This document shows, one piece after another, positions 48,768 to 59,769 of a stretch of 64,000 nt of DNA; the first letter of the stretch is position 1; the number at the start of each line of letters is the position of its first letter. The stretch covers positions 372,001-436,000 of the forward strand of contig JASANH010000965.1 in NCBI GenBank assembly GCA_030248295.1. Reading direction: 5' to 3'. The notes under the pieces are model-generated. The model searched no databases, was not told the DNA's origin, and saw only the letters and a list, made by a program, of their open reading frames with translations. Position numbers and translations under genes: made by a program. This DNA comes from Mesodorylaimus sp. YZB2_4 (Eukaryota; Nematoda; Enoplea; Dorylaimida; Dorylaimidae).

Positions 48768-49304
48768 ATGAGCGACACGAAAAGGAAGACTTGTTTGACC
48801 AAAGTCCCCGGATTAGATAGCAAGTCACTCGTCGATACTCTCAAGCATAAACCCGGCCGATGTGGACTGGCATCGAAGAATGAGGATGGCAGACATGCAA
48901 AATTTCGCGATGCTGGTGGACGAAGTTCTTCAGCCACATCGTTGAATGCGCATCGTATAGAACGCGATTTTTCAATGTTGGATGGCCAAATGAAGACATC
49001 AAATCTCGGTGTCCAATCACCGATCACTCCTCAAAGACGATCACGCATGAGCAATTTGTTAAAACCCACACTATCGGGCCGAGGCAATTCGATGCCTTTT
49101 CGCAAAAGTTCTGATCCTCGCCACGATATCCAATCCAGAAATGATCTGGTCTATGATCGCACAGCTGACCACGCATTCGTTGTGGAAATGCAAAAAATTA
49201 TTCTCAGAGCCAAGGCTGAAGGCAAGACGGTCAGTGTGGTGGACGGATCGTTGTTTATCGATTATCGCTATGTGGCCCCGTTGCCCGATGGGTGCCGAGT
49301 CTGA
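48768..49304 (+). CDS. Unrecognised protein, family X member 2 (tandem paralogue)
   Basis: Intronless ORF of 178 residues. The N-terminus is basic and Ser-rich (MSDTKRKTCLTKVPG, RRSRMSNLLKPTLSGRGNSM). The C-terminus is EMQKIILRAKAEGKTVSVV, DGSLFIDYRYVAPLPDGCRV, closely matching member 1, including the terminal Gly-Cys-x-Val. Outside this block the two proteins share only composition. The start is the ATG in AAAGATGAGCG; no upstream in-frame ATG is near. Likely a tandem duplicate that diverged everywhere except the C-terminal module. Confidence 0.7.
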   Translation: MSDTKRKTCLTKVPGLDSKSLVDTLKHKPGRCGLASKNEDGRHAKFRDAGGRSSSATSLNAHRIERDFSMLDGQMKTSNLGVQSPITPQRRSRMSNLLKPTLSGRGNSMPFRKSSDPRHDIQSRNDLVYDRTADHAFVVEMQKIILRAKAEGKTVSVVDGSLFIDYRYVAPLPDGCRV

Positions 49305-49309
49305 AAGGA

Positions 49310-50000
49310 AAAATGATTATACATATTTCCTTAAAATTAGCCCCGAGACTCCATTATTTCAAATAGGTCACAAAGGGTCTTTGAGGGGTTACATACAGTA
49401 TATTCGAGGAGGGCTATGTTATTTCGGTCGCAATATAGGGCACATTGGCAGCCAAACTGAACACCATTAAAGGTAATGTTTGGCATTGGCCGGAACTGTA
49501 TATGTATATGCCTATCGGGACACTCATAACGTTATACTGTAAGTATATGCCGTAAGTAAATCACCATTGAATAAAATGACACCCACGGGAAATTATTCAA
49601 GGAAACGAGTAGGGGGGGGGGGGCGCACCCGTGTAGGGCGAAATTCGCTAATTTACCTTATGGCCCTTCTACATTCAAAACCTTTCAACAGAATGTCCAT
49701 GGACTTATTGCTAGTTCTAGTACTGTTCGTAGTCCTAGTCTACATACAGTATGTACTATCGCAGTCAGTCGGTCCCCCACTACACGAGGAAGCTATTTGA
49801 GAGGAAGGAATGAAAGCAAACAGGTCCTTGGAGGAGAAACTAAACGAGTATTTGCAGTACCTACCAGGAAAAGAACCAGTTCTGTTTTTCTTCCTATGCC
49901 AGGTCATACATATTTGCCAGATTATAATGCAAGTTTTATATCAGCCGAAGCTGAAATTTTTCTCAACAGGGCATCGTTCGGCCTGTTCACAAGAGCAGAC
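49310..50000. other. Intergenic stretch, nothing recognised
   Basis: Includes an 11-G run near 49613. No gene supported. Confidence 0.35.
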
Positions 50001-50019
50001 ACCAGTCTTCGATGGCGAT

Positions 50020-50440
50020 TCAGTAAGTCCGTCGCTGGCCTTGCACACCTGGCTTTGGGTGACTCATTCACTAGTGAAATCCTTGGCTCGCCCTGGGATA
50101 GAATTAGGGCTGACAAGAGGATGGCTCAAGCAACAGGAACCACCCCATGCAGTCCACGGACTCTTTTCAACGCAGACTCAAAATTCGGGGAGCAGCCGCA
50201 TGTGTCGGCAGTCAAAGTGGTTCTGACTATCCTGAGCCTGCAGTGCTCACAGAGCATGTCCAGACCAGTAACTCTGGACCAGTTCTCTACCAATGCCTGC
50301 AAACCAAACCAGGCACTCGACCTTGATCTCGCTCTCGGCCTCGTGCCGACCCGGCGGACCAGCTCCCTGAATCAGTGCACCAATAGGCAGGCCGGAGAGC
50401 ATACTGTAATACATGCATAGTCCACACTAGGTAGGTGCCG
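50020..50440 (+). repeat. Dispersed repeat family 3, with SINE-1-like 5' part
   Basis: GTCCGTCGCTGGCCTTGCACACCTGGCT resembles the 5' body of the SINE at 34.78 kb. ATGCAGTCCACGGACTC and the family-3 blocks (CCAATGCCTGCAAACCAAACC) follow. Confidence 0.6.
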
Positions 50441-50449
50441 TCAAGGGCC

Positions 50450-50732
50450 GAAGGAGTAGAGAAGAGAATCAGGAAACTGGTTCCTGGACACCAGTCAGGA
50501 AGGTCCCTCCCTTCTCGCCCAGTATCATCCTGGGACGCTGATGCTGGCACAGGATGCCCCCGTGTGGAGGTGGTCCCCTAGTGGAGACGCGCAGAGAAGT
50601 CTGCCGTGAGAGGGTCACCTCACGGCCTCGCTTATCGCATCGCCACTGCTGGCCGCTACAGGCAAAACGGGTTGGAATTCCCATGGGGAACTGCGGCGGC
50701 ACGGGATCCAACCCACGAAAAAAAATTGTAGA
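50450..50732 (+). mobile_element. SINE family 1, 3' body and tail
   Basis: GGAAACTGGTTCCTGGACACCAGTC, GGATGCCCCCGTGTGGAGG, GGTCACCTCACGGCCTCGCTTATC and CGGGTTGGAA, ending CCACGAAAAAAAATTG. Closely matches 34.85-35.12 kb. Confidence 0.7.
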
Positions 50733-50734
50733 GC

Positions 50735-52060
50735 TTGGCAGTTTTTGCGCATATGCGGGAGCAAAACACTATCATATCTCAAATGTGAGACCAATGCTCG
50801 TTCGCGTCGAGCGGGGCGTTCCAAGCGCAGGCCCAGGCCCTATCATTTTACGGAAGCTCTTGAACTGGTCGAACTGAGGAGGTTGATTTCGAGGACTCAT
50901 TAAGCATAGTGATGTTGGGTGGGGCGGTCGTGTGGTCATGTGAAACTCAGATGATTATATTATCGTCACTGGTCCACAGAACCATCGTACTGTAATTTAG
51001 CATGGATACCTTGACATTTTACATTGCCGGTGCAGGTTTTGGAAATGCTAACTCTGTTATCTTATCACGAAGCAAAGGGCGTAAATGTGATGCAATCCAC
51101 TATTCGCCAGTCAGATTGTGGCAGTAAACCTCTTTTTCTGCTTACTAATCGTAAGCAATCCTCGTTTCGGCTATTTATACTCTACTCCACAAATACGACC
51201 ATGGATTGACTAGTAGTTAAGCTTGATTTTATGCCCTGGGCGATAGAATCAAAACAAACAAACGCGCGCATTTCACTTAGAATGTCTCAATCAAAAGTTT
51301 GAGTGCCTACCTATCAATCGGAAACATAATACTAGCACGGTATGACAAAAGGTACAGCCTAGACGAAACTAGCAAGAATAGAAGGGCATGCAAGGTGCTT
51401 GCAGACGTGCATTATTACCGTATGCCTCAAGTGATAACGTCCTTCCTATCATATGGCGTGCCGGTAGCTACCAGTTTATATCCTGGCACCTACAGTGCAT
51501 TCGCCAAACTTTAAACAACGGGCAGCACATGATCGAACACCCGGCAGCGGACATGCACTTGAAAAGTCAACCAATCAAGTTTCAAAAAACCGACCAATCG
51601 CGTACCTGCACTAAGTTTCCAAGTGCTCTAGTCCGACCTATGCACTCTCTTAGGTTATCAGTTCATCATGGACGGGGGAACAACAGGTTTGACCATATTG
51701 ATAAGAGAACCTAGATTAGCCCAGCGAGGAGTACAAACAACGCGCAGCTTTATGGCATGTAAACCAAAATTAGAGCAGTGCCAAATGGGAGGGAGTGAAA
51801 AACAAAGGACGTGGTTAGCGCGTGCTCATCAGAGTGACAGTAAACTAACCTTGCGTAAACTTGGACTTCAGTAAAATGGAAGACTTGACTGTAATGAGCA
51901 AGATAAATATTAGGCGTGACAGTATGCCAAGGAATGCTCCTTATAAAAGCCTGGGGAAAACCCGAGCCAACTCTATTCGCCGCGAAAGTCCATTTCTGCC
52001 GCACAGCAGGAATATTTACGTTTGGGAGAGAAAAAGCCAGAGAGTTTAAAGAATTCAAAG
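50735..52060. other. Intergenic stretch upstream of the P450
   Basis: No gene supported. The P450 promoter is likely in the last few hundred bases. Confidence 0.35.
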
Positions 52061-52067
52061 AGTCGCC

Positions 52068-53805
52068 ATGTTGAAGCAAACCTTCACTCGACTTTTGGGA
52101 CTAGTCCCTGAAAGATCTGTTGGAGCTGCAGCCACGGCCTTGGAGCAGACGCCACGCTCTGACACTGTGACTCCTCCGTCCGCATGTCCTTTCGCCGCTC
52201 AGCACGGTCTGAAGGCTATGCCCAAACCCGCGGGAATGTACCCGGGTATTGGGTCTGCCATCGGCACCATGACTCGCTACTCCCCCACGAATGGACATCG
52301 TATGATCATGGATCGAGTCAGTACGTTGGGCAGGACCTACTACGATAAAATATTCGACTACGAGTGCGTCAATGTAGCAAATCCGGCAGACGCGGCTACC
52401 GTCTTTCGCAACGAGGGCAAATATCCAGTACGACCCGAACTGGAGGCCTGGAAGTATCCCAGAGACCAAATGGGGATCCCGTTGGGGATAGTGTTAGCTG
52501 ACGGTGATCTCTGGTACAGCTATCGACGAGCTATGGATCGTCAACTGATGATGTACAGTAACCTGCACAAGTATGTGCCGGCCTTGAACGAGATCGCGTC
52601 CGACCATATTCAAATCTTACTCAAGAACCAAGCCCGCAATCCACAGAGATACATTCACGACCTAAAACACGAACAATTCAGGTGGTCGTTGGAATCGACC
52701 TCACGTTTCCTCTACGATAAAAGACTCGGGTGTCTTCGTCTGGACTCGGATCCACCAGAGGATATCAGACAATTCGCTAATGCTGTTGATGTCATGTTCC
52801 AAACGTCCCAGGTAAAACCTATTCAATCTTATTCCTTGAACTATTTTACATTTCTTTCGGTCTCAGATACTTGCTGTCATGTCCACAACTACGGCCCGGT
52901 TCTTGGCACCAGTCACATTATGGAAGCACAATCGGGCGTGGAAGACTATCTTCAGGATCGGACGCCAGTAAGACCATTCATATGGCCGCTGATACCGTAC
53001 CACTCACTGCAGTATATCCATTTTTAGGCATGTAGAAACGAAAATAGCTGAAATCCGTCAAGCTGAGAAAGAGGGACGACTAGACGAGATGGCGGCCGAT
53101 GGTGGTTTCATGTTGACGTTGTTGGACGAACAACGTCGATCCGCTCGTGGCCGTGATGTGAAACTGAATATCGACCAAGTCTACTGTAACGCCATAGAAA
53201 TCATGGCAGCTGGAGTGGACACGGTTGCCACATCGCAACAATGGCTTATGCACCTTCTGGCCATCAATCCCGATAAGCAGGAGAGACTGCGTCAAGAATT
53301 GGCACCTGTCAAAGAGGGAATGATAACACCTCAATTCCTTACCAGTCCTCAGTCATCCTACTTGAAAGCGTGCGTGAAGGAATCGCTACGTCTGCGGCCA
53401 GTTTTGATCGGCACTGCTCGTGTTTTGGATCGTGACGTGGTTGTTGGCGGGTACACAGTTCCGAAGGGAACTTTTATCAATATCCTCGACTTCATCATGT
53501 CCACTGACGAAAAGAACTTTCCAAACGCCCATAAATACATGCCCGAACGGTGGCTAACTCGTAATCAAGAGGAAAAAGCCGAAAAAGCAAAAGCGCACAA
53601 CTTTTCCAGCCTTCCTTTTGGATTCGGGCCTCGTATGTGCGTGGGCAGACGTTTCGCCGAGACAGAAATGTACATTTTGACCAGTCGTATTGTTCGCGAT
53701 TACAAAATTGTGGACATGAATAACCACTTGATCGAGCCATCGACTAATATGCTCATGATGCCAAAAGAACCAGTCAAAATACGATTTGAGAAGCTTAATC
53801 AATGA
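52068..53805 (+). CDS. Mitochondrial-clan cytochrome P450
   Basis: Haem-thiolate monooxygenase, probably matrix-facing on the inner mitochondrial membrane and using ferredoxin. Three exons: 52068-52811, 52867-52967 and 53028-53805. The N-terminus MLKQTFTRLLGLVPERSVGA is a presequence rather than an ER anchor. P450 landmarks: a WxxxR-type C helix (LWYSYRRAMDRQLM), the I helix MAAGVDTVATS, the K-helix KESLRLRP (ExxR), PERW in the meander, and the haem-binding FGFGPRMCVGRR with the cysteine ligand. The PAGMYPGIGS start of the catalytic domain and the R-rich C helix are typical of the CYP11/24/27/44 clan. Nematode CYP44 is the closest relative I would expect. The substrate is unknown (a steroid or xenobiotic). 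Confidence 0.9.
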
Positions 53806-53809
53806 GCGC

Positions 53810-54980
53810 TCGCTGGTCGGCCAGGAATGGGAGATAAGAAGTGTTTACCAACCGCCTCCCGCGAAGGCGAAAGGGCGAATTACTAATAAGATATCCCTTG
53901 TGATAAAGACTCCCTCATTCAGCGCATCTACTGTATGAGACTCGGAAGGAGTATGTGTACATAGCCTATGATCATCTAATGATTGAGTGCATTCTTTGGC
54001 CTGTTTATTCAATACATTCCGCTGACATCACATTGTTCAATATGAAGAGCCTAGACGACTGATATGGAGCAATCGTCAGCATCTGTACTTTGCGGTCATG
54101 TCTTTGCTGTCACATACAAAGCCTGGCGCACAGAGAGTATACGTGTCAGCCTGGTCCCCGATACTCTGGCTGTAAGGTATGTCGATGCAGTCCGCACCAC
54201 AGAGGATGGGTGGGGCAAACCAAAGTACAGTAAGGAAAGGTGAAATCGTCGGCCTATTCCAGGAAATCTAGGACAAGCCAGTAGAGGCCTTAGCCACAGG
54301 AACTAACCCACGCAGTCCGCGACACCTCATGACTACAGTACGTGCAACCACGCACTAGGCCGGTTAGACTCACAAACCTTAGAGCGGCCGCTGAAGGAGG
54401 TTCTGATGGTCCTTAGGCCCAAATTGCCTGGAGTGCAATTCAGACGGAACTCAATACCGCCCAATACCTCCGAACCAAAGCAGTCACTCGACCTCGATCT
54501 TACTCTGCCCCTCGTGTCTGGCCCTGAAGAGGCAGTCCAGTTCACTGAATGCGCTGATAGCAGCAGATGAGGTACCCACGCCAAGTCAGGCTTCTCCAAA
54601 TGAGACGTAGACTATGCATTTCGGTAGGCCTGCCTTTACCTTCGAGCAGCCCTACCCACCTTCTGCATTACGGCTTCTCCCTTCTCACGCAGAATGCCGG
54701 TAGAAAACAGGCCATCTGCAGATTGCCAAGGACGCGCGCAGTAGAGCACTGGCTGGGCTTATCTGAGGCTAGCCAGCTTCCCAGTAAATCTTGAAAATCT
54801 GATCCGTCAAAAGGCTTTTCTCATTTCATTTTCTCGTCAAAAAAATGTCACCGCGTGAATCGATACTGTCATTGTACAATGGCACAAAGAATGCGCAACA
54901 AGAGACGAAATGACGGACTTGACTTATTGCCAAGCTTGAAGAATTTTGTTCCAAGCCCTAGAACTTTCCTATCGATTACC
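53810..54980. other. P450-GPCR intergenic region
   Basis: No gene. A diverged family-3 repeat lies at about 54280-54575 (CACGCAGTCCGCGACACCTCATG, GGTTCTGATGGTCCT). Confidence 0.45.
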
Positions 54981-54984
54981 CCTT

Positions 54985-56295
54985 CTATGCACAAACGTTA
55001 CACCGGCTCAAAAATGAACGAAACTCCTTTCTCATTGTTCCACACAGGGCGACATAAATGGGGAAATTGAGTGCCCTGGTCAAACACTCGATAATCACAT
55101 TAGTCAGGGCCGCATAGCCTTCGAAGCGATGTGCGAAACAAAAAGAGGACAGCTTGGAGAAGGTGCTCTCGTAAGTGATATGATTCTCGGCCACGAGCAA
55201 CTCCCCTGCGAAATACAAACAATAACTAAGGTTATCCAAGATGAGTAGGATATCAAGGGCCAGCGTGAGGGCCACAATTGATCGTTGATCCGACTGTGCA
55301 GTTTTTACTGAAGTGTTTTCTGCCTGTCGGCTTGGCTGATTGGTGGTTGCTTTCGTCTCAGCTTGTCTGATCGTCGTCTGCCCCTCGGCCATAGCAACAC
55401 GTTGTGGTGTTGGATTTACAGTGTAGTCTTCGACTCGAATGGCCGGTCCCTCGATGTGGTGGCTGTTGGTCTGTTGACCATGGGCCTTTTGATTGCTCCC
55501 GCTAGGTGCAACCTTAGCTCGCTTAAGTGTGTATCTCTTGATGACAGCCATTCTCAATTTTGTGGACAAGACTGCCATGACCACAACCAAGATCATGGGC
55601 AGGATGGCATCGCTGAACAGGGCCAGCCCGACTACGAAAGGCGTGGCTCCTAGTTTGGACTGTGTGTAAATATAGACGCCGCCGGCCGCCTCCACTTGCA
55701 TGGCCATTGTATAGTGCATTCTTGTAGCGCTCATCAGCAACGCCAAAACGATCACCGCCCTCCAAATGTGTCGTTTTAGGTTTTCAGATAGATTTCGATA
55801 GAATTGAGGTCGAGCGATGGCCAGGAATCTTTCCACAGTCACACACAGAGCGCACATGTCACTCGCCAGCGAGGCCACGAAGGCCAGTCCTCTCGAGGCT
55901 GCAACCAGCCACATGGCCCCGTAGTTGGTGTAGCCGGTCACCTTCCATCCTCTGTAGCACACGTTGAAGATCATGTCCAACACACAGAAAGCCAGATCTA
56001 GGGCAGCTATGGTCAGCATCGCAGCGAAGAAGGTATTCTTCTCAACGAACGTCTTCCTCCATACTGTGCCCGTTATCAAAATACTGCAGACCACACCCAC
56101 GGCCGGGATCAGGCCACCCACCACTTGCAGGATAGACTGAACTTGACGTTTTATGTTCAGCGTTTCGTACAAATACACGAATTCTCCCACGGTCACATTC
56201 TGAAATGGCCACGCCCCATCGTCTCCCAGCAATTGCTGCGCTTTCTCTTTCGGCATCCAAAACCACTTTTCAGCTTCATGCGATGAGTCATTCAT
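54985..56295 (-). CDS. Seven-transmembrane GPCR, peptide-receptor-like, intronless
   Basis: Single open frame of 436 residues with seven hydrophobic segments. TM1 is about residues 59-80 (GGLIPAVGVVCSILITG), TM2 FFAAMLTIAALDLAFCVLDM, TM3 running into CALCVTVERFLAI (ERF in place of DRY), TM4 WRAVIVLALLMSA, TM5 FSDAILPMILVVVMAVLS, TM6 LTLALDILLILDNLSYCLYF, and TM7 ending RALNFPIYVALCG (NFPIY in place of NPxxY). An N-glycosylation site (NVT) lies in the extracellular N-terminus. The third intracellular loop is long and polar, rich in Gln/Thr (about 100 residues). It looks like a rhodopsin-class FMRFamide/peptide receptor. The ligand cannot be told. The lack of introns sets it apart from most neighbours. 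Confidence 0.85.
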   Translation of the reverse strand: MNDSSHEAEKWFWMPKEKAQQLLGDDGAWPFQNVTVGEFVYLYETLNIKRQVQSILQVVGGLIPAVGVVCSILITGTVWRKTFVEKNTFFAAMLTIAALDLAFCVLDMIFNVCYRGWKVTGYTNYGAMWLVAASRGLAFVASLASDMCALCVTVERFLAIARPQFYRNLSENLKRHIWRAVIVLALLMSATRMHYTMAMQVEAAGGVYIYTQSKLGATPFVVGLALFSDAILPMILVVVMAVLSTKLRMAVIKRYTLKRAKVAPSGSNQKAHGQQTNSHHIEGPAIRVEDYTVNPTPQRVAMAEGQTTIRQAETKATTNQPSRQAENTSVKTAQSDQRSIVALTLALDILLILDNLSYCLYFAGELLVAENHITYESTFSKLSSFCFAHRFEGYAALTNVIIECLTRALNFPIYVALCGTMRKEFRSFLSRCNVCA

Positions 56296-56299
56296 GTTT

Positions 56300-59200
56300 G
56301 AGCCCGCTGGAAACAGAAGGCTGCTGTCTTCGATCCAAAAAGTTGACTCTTGAACTCACAGAAAAGGGAGAGCCGGTCTGGAAGTCGGACAGGAGCAATG
56401 GTCATATCGAGGGGTATTGGAGCTTTAAAAGCAGCGCAAAAGGAAGTGTCAGATTTTTAAGAAGATTTTGCGCCTCGTAACGAATCCACGCGCTTGATTC
56501 GATGTTGACATCCTAAGTCGAGGCCAATTGTGCAAATGAGCTCAATGATACTTCGATTTTCCACTCTGTCGTGTATTGAGAATTGAGACTAGCCTTCCAG
56601 CGTGTGAGCTAGCATTTTCATTCATTATCCCTCTCAGGAGAACGTCAAAGACCAGAACTAATCTTTGATTATGGATCATTTGATAAGATTGAGTCCAGCT
56701 AGACTTAGGTTTACAGGCCCATGGGTCTGTCACGTAAATCCATAGGCCTTGAAAAAAGTCTTATTCTCCTTTTTTTACATCAACCCGAGCACTGATGATG
56801 AGACTGTTGAATCATGACTTTTTCACATCAGTTGTCAGCTCCTGCACGCGACTTGAAGCGGAAGTGAGTAGGATTGGCCTGGCCTAACTATCTAGCTGTT
56901 CTAGTCTAAGTGAAAGCTCGCTGTCTGCTTCGTGCACTGGATGAGTTAACATTTTTTAACGAGGCCTGATTGTGCTTAAACCAGTGATAGGCTAGCCTTC
57001 AACGCTTGCAATGTATGTCAAAAGTACAGTACTGTACCTATTGCTTATGCCAAGAAAGAGCAACCATCACAGCCACACAAGCACATGTATCTAGAGCAGA
57101 TCCTCAACCTGTCCTCTCGACTTGCATCCCACCGTCTAATCACTTTGATATTCTTCATCCCTTCGCTTATATCCAAGGGCATATTATAATGTAATAAGAA
57201 ATTATGTATGCTTATCACAGAAGGTGACATGACGTGTTTATATGGCCGATTTAGCTCACAGTTATGAGCATAATTGATTTGTAGGGTACCTAACGTGCTT
57301 GAGGAACGCCAATGTTTCAATGAAATACACTCAGTCGTCCAAACATCAGCTCTATCATAGAATTGATAATAGCATCATGACAGGGATAAAAACGTGTTTT
57401 AGGAGGAGCAGTTTTAAGAAAATCCGTATCATTATCAGTCTTTTGTGTTCCAATGGAACAAGAATGTTTCTTGCAGGAAAAACTCCTGTTATCCAAAAAT
57501 TCTTGCCAAGACCTACAGGAGTACTGAGAGGTCTTGTCACGACGCAGAGGCTTTCTGGCAAGAAATTCAAACTCTTGTGGGTGCACTTTTATATCCTCCC
57601 AGGAGCTCCTATGAGATTTCAACATGGGGCGTAAGGTAATGTGCGTACAGTGCGCGATACCTGCGACAGCTTGGCTACATCATTAAAAAGGTGTAAGGTC
57701 TTCAATTCTTATCCTAAGCCATTTTGTTGTCAAATCGCTGAAAACTCTTGAAAACTACCGAAAGCGCACAGATGGATTTGATGATTGACAGATTGAGAGC
57801 TCCGTCGCTCCCTAGCGACCCGTGTGTTTCTAAAACTGAAAAGCAACTGACTGTCTCAATGTTTCCTGCGGGAGGGAGTCGCTCAGTGCAAAAATCGCTT
57901 GTTGGCCGATTGACTCTGATGGGGGATGGACTTCCATTGTTTGGGTTGCCAAAACTGTAGAAATTAAGACACAATAGAAAGGATGTGGCTAACAGAGACT
58001 AGTCAAGTATGGTTTGTTTTACTGTACCTTATCAGTCCACTGATGGTGAGTCGGTGTAAATTTCTCACAAATAAATATCGCTCTGGTAAAATAAATATCT
58101 TTGACAAAAAATGATTGTCAAATATGTGTTCCCGCCCTCGAGTACGCTGTATAGTGCTTGGATATGGATAAAGTATGACATGATATCTCGCACAATATTC
58201 GAACCTCATTTAATCCCGTCGCCTGTGTCCCCTTTTAAAATCCTATAACCGAGGGTAACCAGTTAAGGGTATTCTAGTAGGTCAGGGCACGTCAGTCAGA
58301 AGGATTTGCTAAACAGGCTTCGTACAGTAGAGGGTCGCATCCGCACACCATCTTGCTATTCCTTACGAATTTCCAGTGCTCAGGTGGATGTCGATGACAT
58401 TGTCGGCTCGAGCTCTTTGCTAATATCTTCTTATTAGCAAGCTTCTTGGTTGATTATCCAGGGCTACTTATTAGCAAAGATAGGTAAGGAATCATGCAAT
58501 TTGCTAGCGACCTGCGATGAGGTAAAATCGATCAAAGGAGGCAGAAGAATTGACCCCGTGCGTGATTTTGATGACACCTCATTCTATACTGTACATGTCT
58601 GGACATCCTGCGTGGGCCATGTTCATGCCGATGTAGTCTATCATCTCGGTTGGTGAGCGTCTCCTTTCTTAGGTAATCTGTACTGTACAGTAGTACAGGG
58701 CAAAAATAGGGTCGTATTTCCAGACAATGGAAGCTATGTATTTGAGTACCTGGGTGATAGGCTTTCTCAAGAAAAAAGAGAAAACACAATCATGAGTGAA
58801 ATGACGCGCGAGAGAGGGGAAGAGCGAAAGAGAAGCAGTCAGTTAATTCGAAGCCAATTACGTACAATGCCAACAATGACTCGTTCGCTCTTTGACAAAT
58901 CAGAGGAAAAATAATTACTTGGGTTTGATCTTTGCCCACGTGGGAAGACTAAGCGCGGAAGTCGATTGGGGCCAGATCTGTTGGGTACGACCGATGATCG
59001 AGCCATGCATCCATCAAATCCATCTGACGACGAGAGCTTCTGATAAAGTTTTCAGCAATTTAACAAAAAAATTCAATGGTGAGATATGGAAGCTAAACTT
59101 ACAGCTATAGTAAAGTAGCGTAGTAATCTTGGCCCAGGCTGATTGCTCTTATGAGACCAGGAAGGATTCATACTTACACCAACACCAGTACAAAACAGGC

Positions 59201-59750
59201 CTGTAAAAATGTCTCTGAATCAATAAATACGCCTCTCGAATTGCAAGAACTTTAGGATACAAGGTCCGCAAGAAATATCTTATACTTCTCTCTCAACCTG
59301 TTTTTGAACGGTCAGAAACTGAGCATACCTTGGCATTGTATGTTTTCCTGAGATATGAAATTCAGAGAGAACATTTCTTTAATTGTTCGCAAAGCCATCA
59401 ACATGATTCTGGCGATCAGACGACGCCGGTTGAGCAGGCGTTACGCCTGTCCTGGAATCTGTTTGTGACCTCAAGTGCGTTTTGTGCTGAAATATTTGCT
59501 TACTGGGACCCGGGGTGTGACCAGTTTTATGCCCTACGACTGTTCTGAAGGATCTTGCCATTCCTTGTGAATTATTCCAGTTAGTTGGACCTTAACACCA
59601 TAATACTGGGTGCTATTGAAGAGGTTGTATCCTGTCAGCCTACTGCCATGTTTGCACTCCATATTTTCCATGCTCTACTGTATGTACACTGTTGCGGCCA
59701 GCTACGCTCTGGCTCTTCCCACTTGCATCACTTCGCGAGGGCTCGAGTCG
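56300..59750. other. Intergenic region, 3.4 kb
   Basis: No supported gene. Open frames near 57299-57634 overlap on both strands with no recognisable domain. A family-2 SINE tail (ATGATTGTCAAATATGTGTT, CTTGGATATGGATAAAGTATGACAT) lies at 58108-58190. TACTGTA/TACAGTA words are unusually dense at 57.0, 58.0-58.7 and 59.7 kb. Confidence 0.45.
58108..58190 (+). mobile_element. SINE family 2, 3' fragment
   Basis: Matches the body of the 31.8-kb copy. No A or B box remains. Confidence 0.6.
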
Positions 59751-59769
59751 GGTGCTTGGTCCTTCCGTC

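Noticed and set aside
49797..50420. A 207-codon open frame
   Set aside because: It lies in dispersed repeat family 3 and its residues show no protein-like pattern.
57299..57634. Opposed 100-codon open frames at 57.3-57.6 kb
   Set aside because: Open on both strands with no motif; probably chance.
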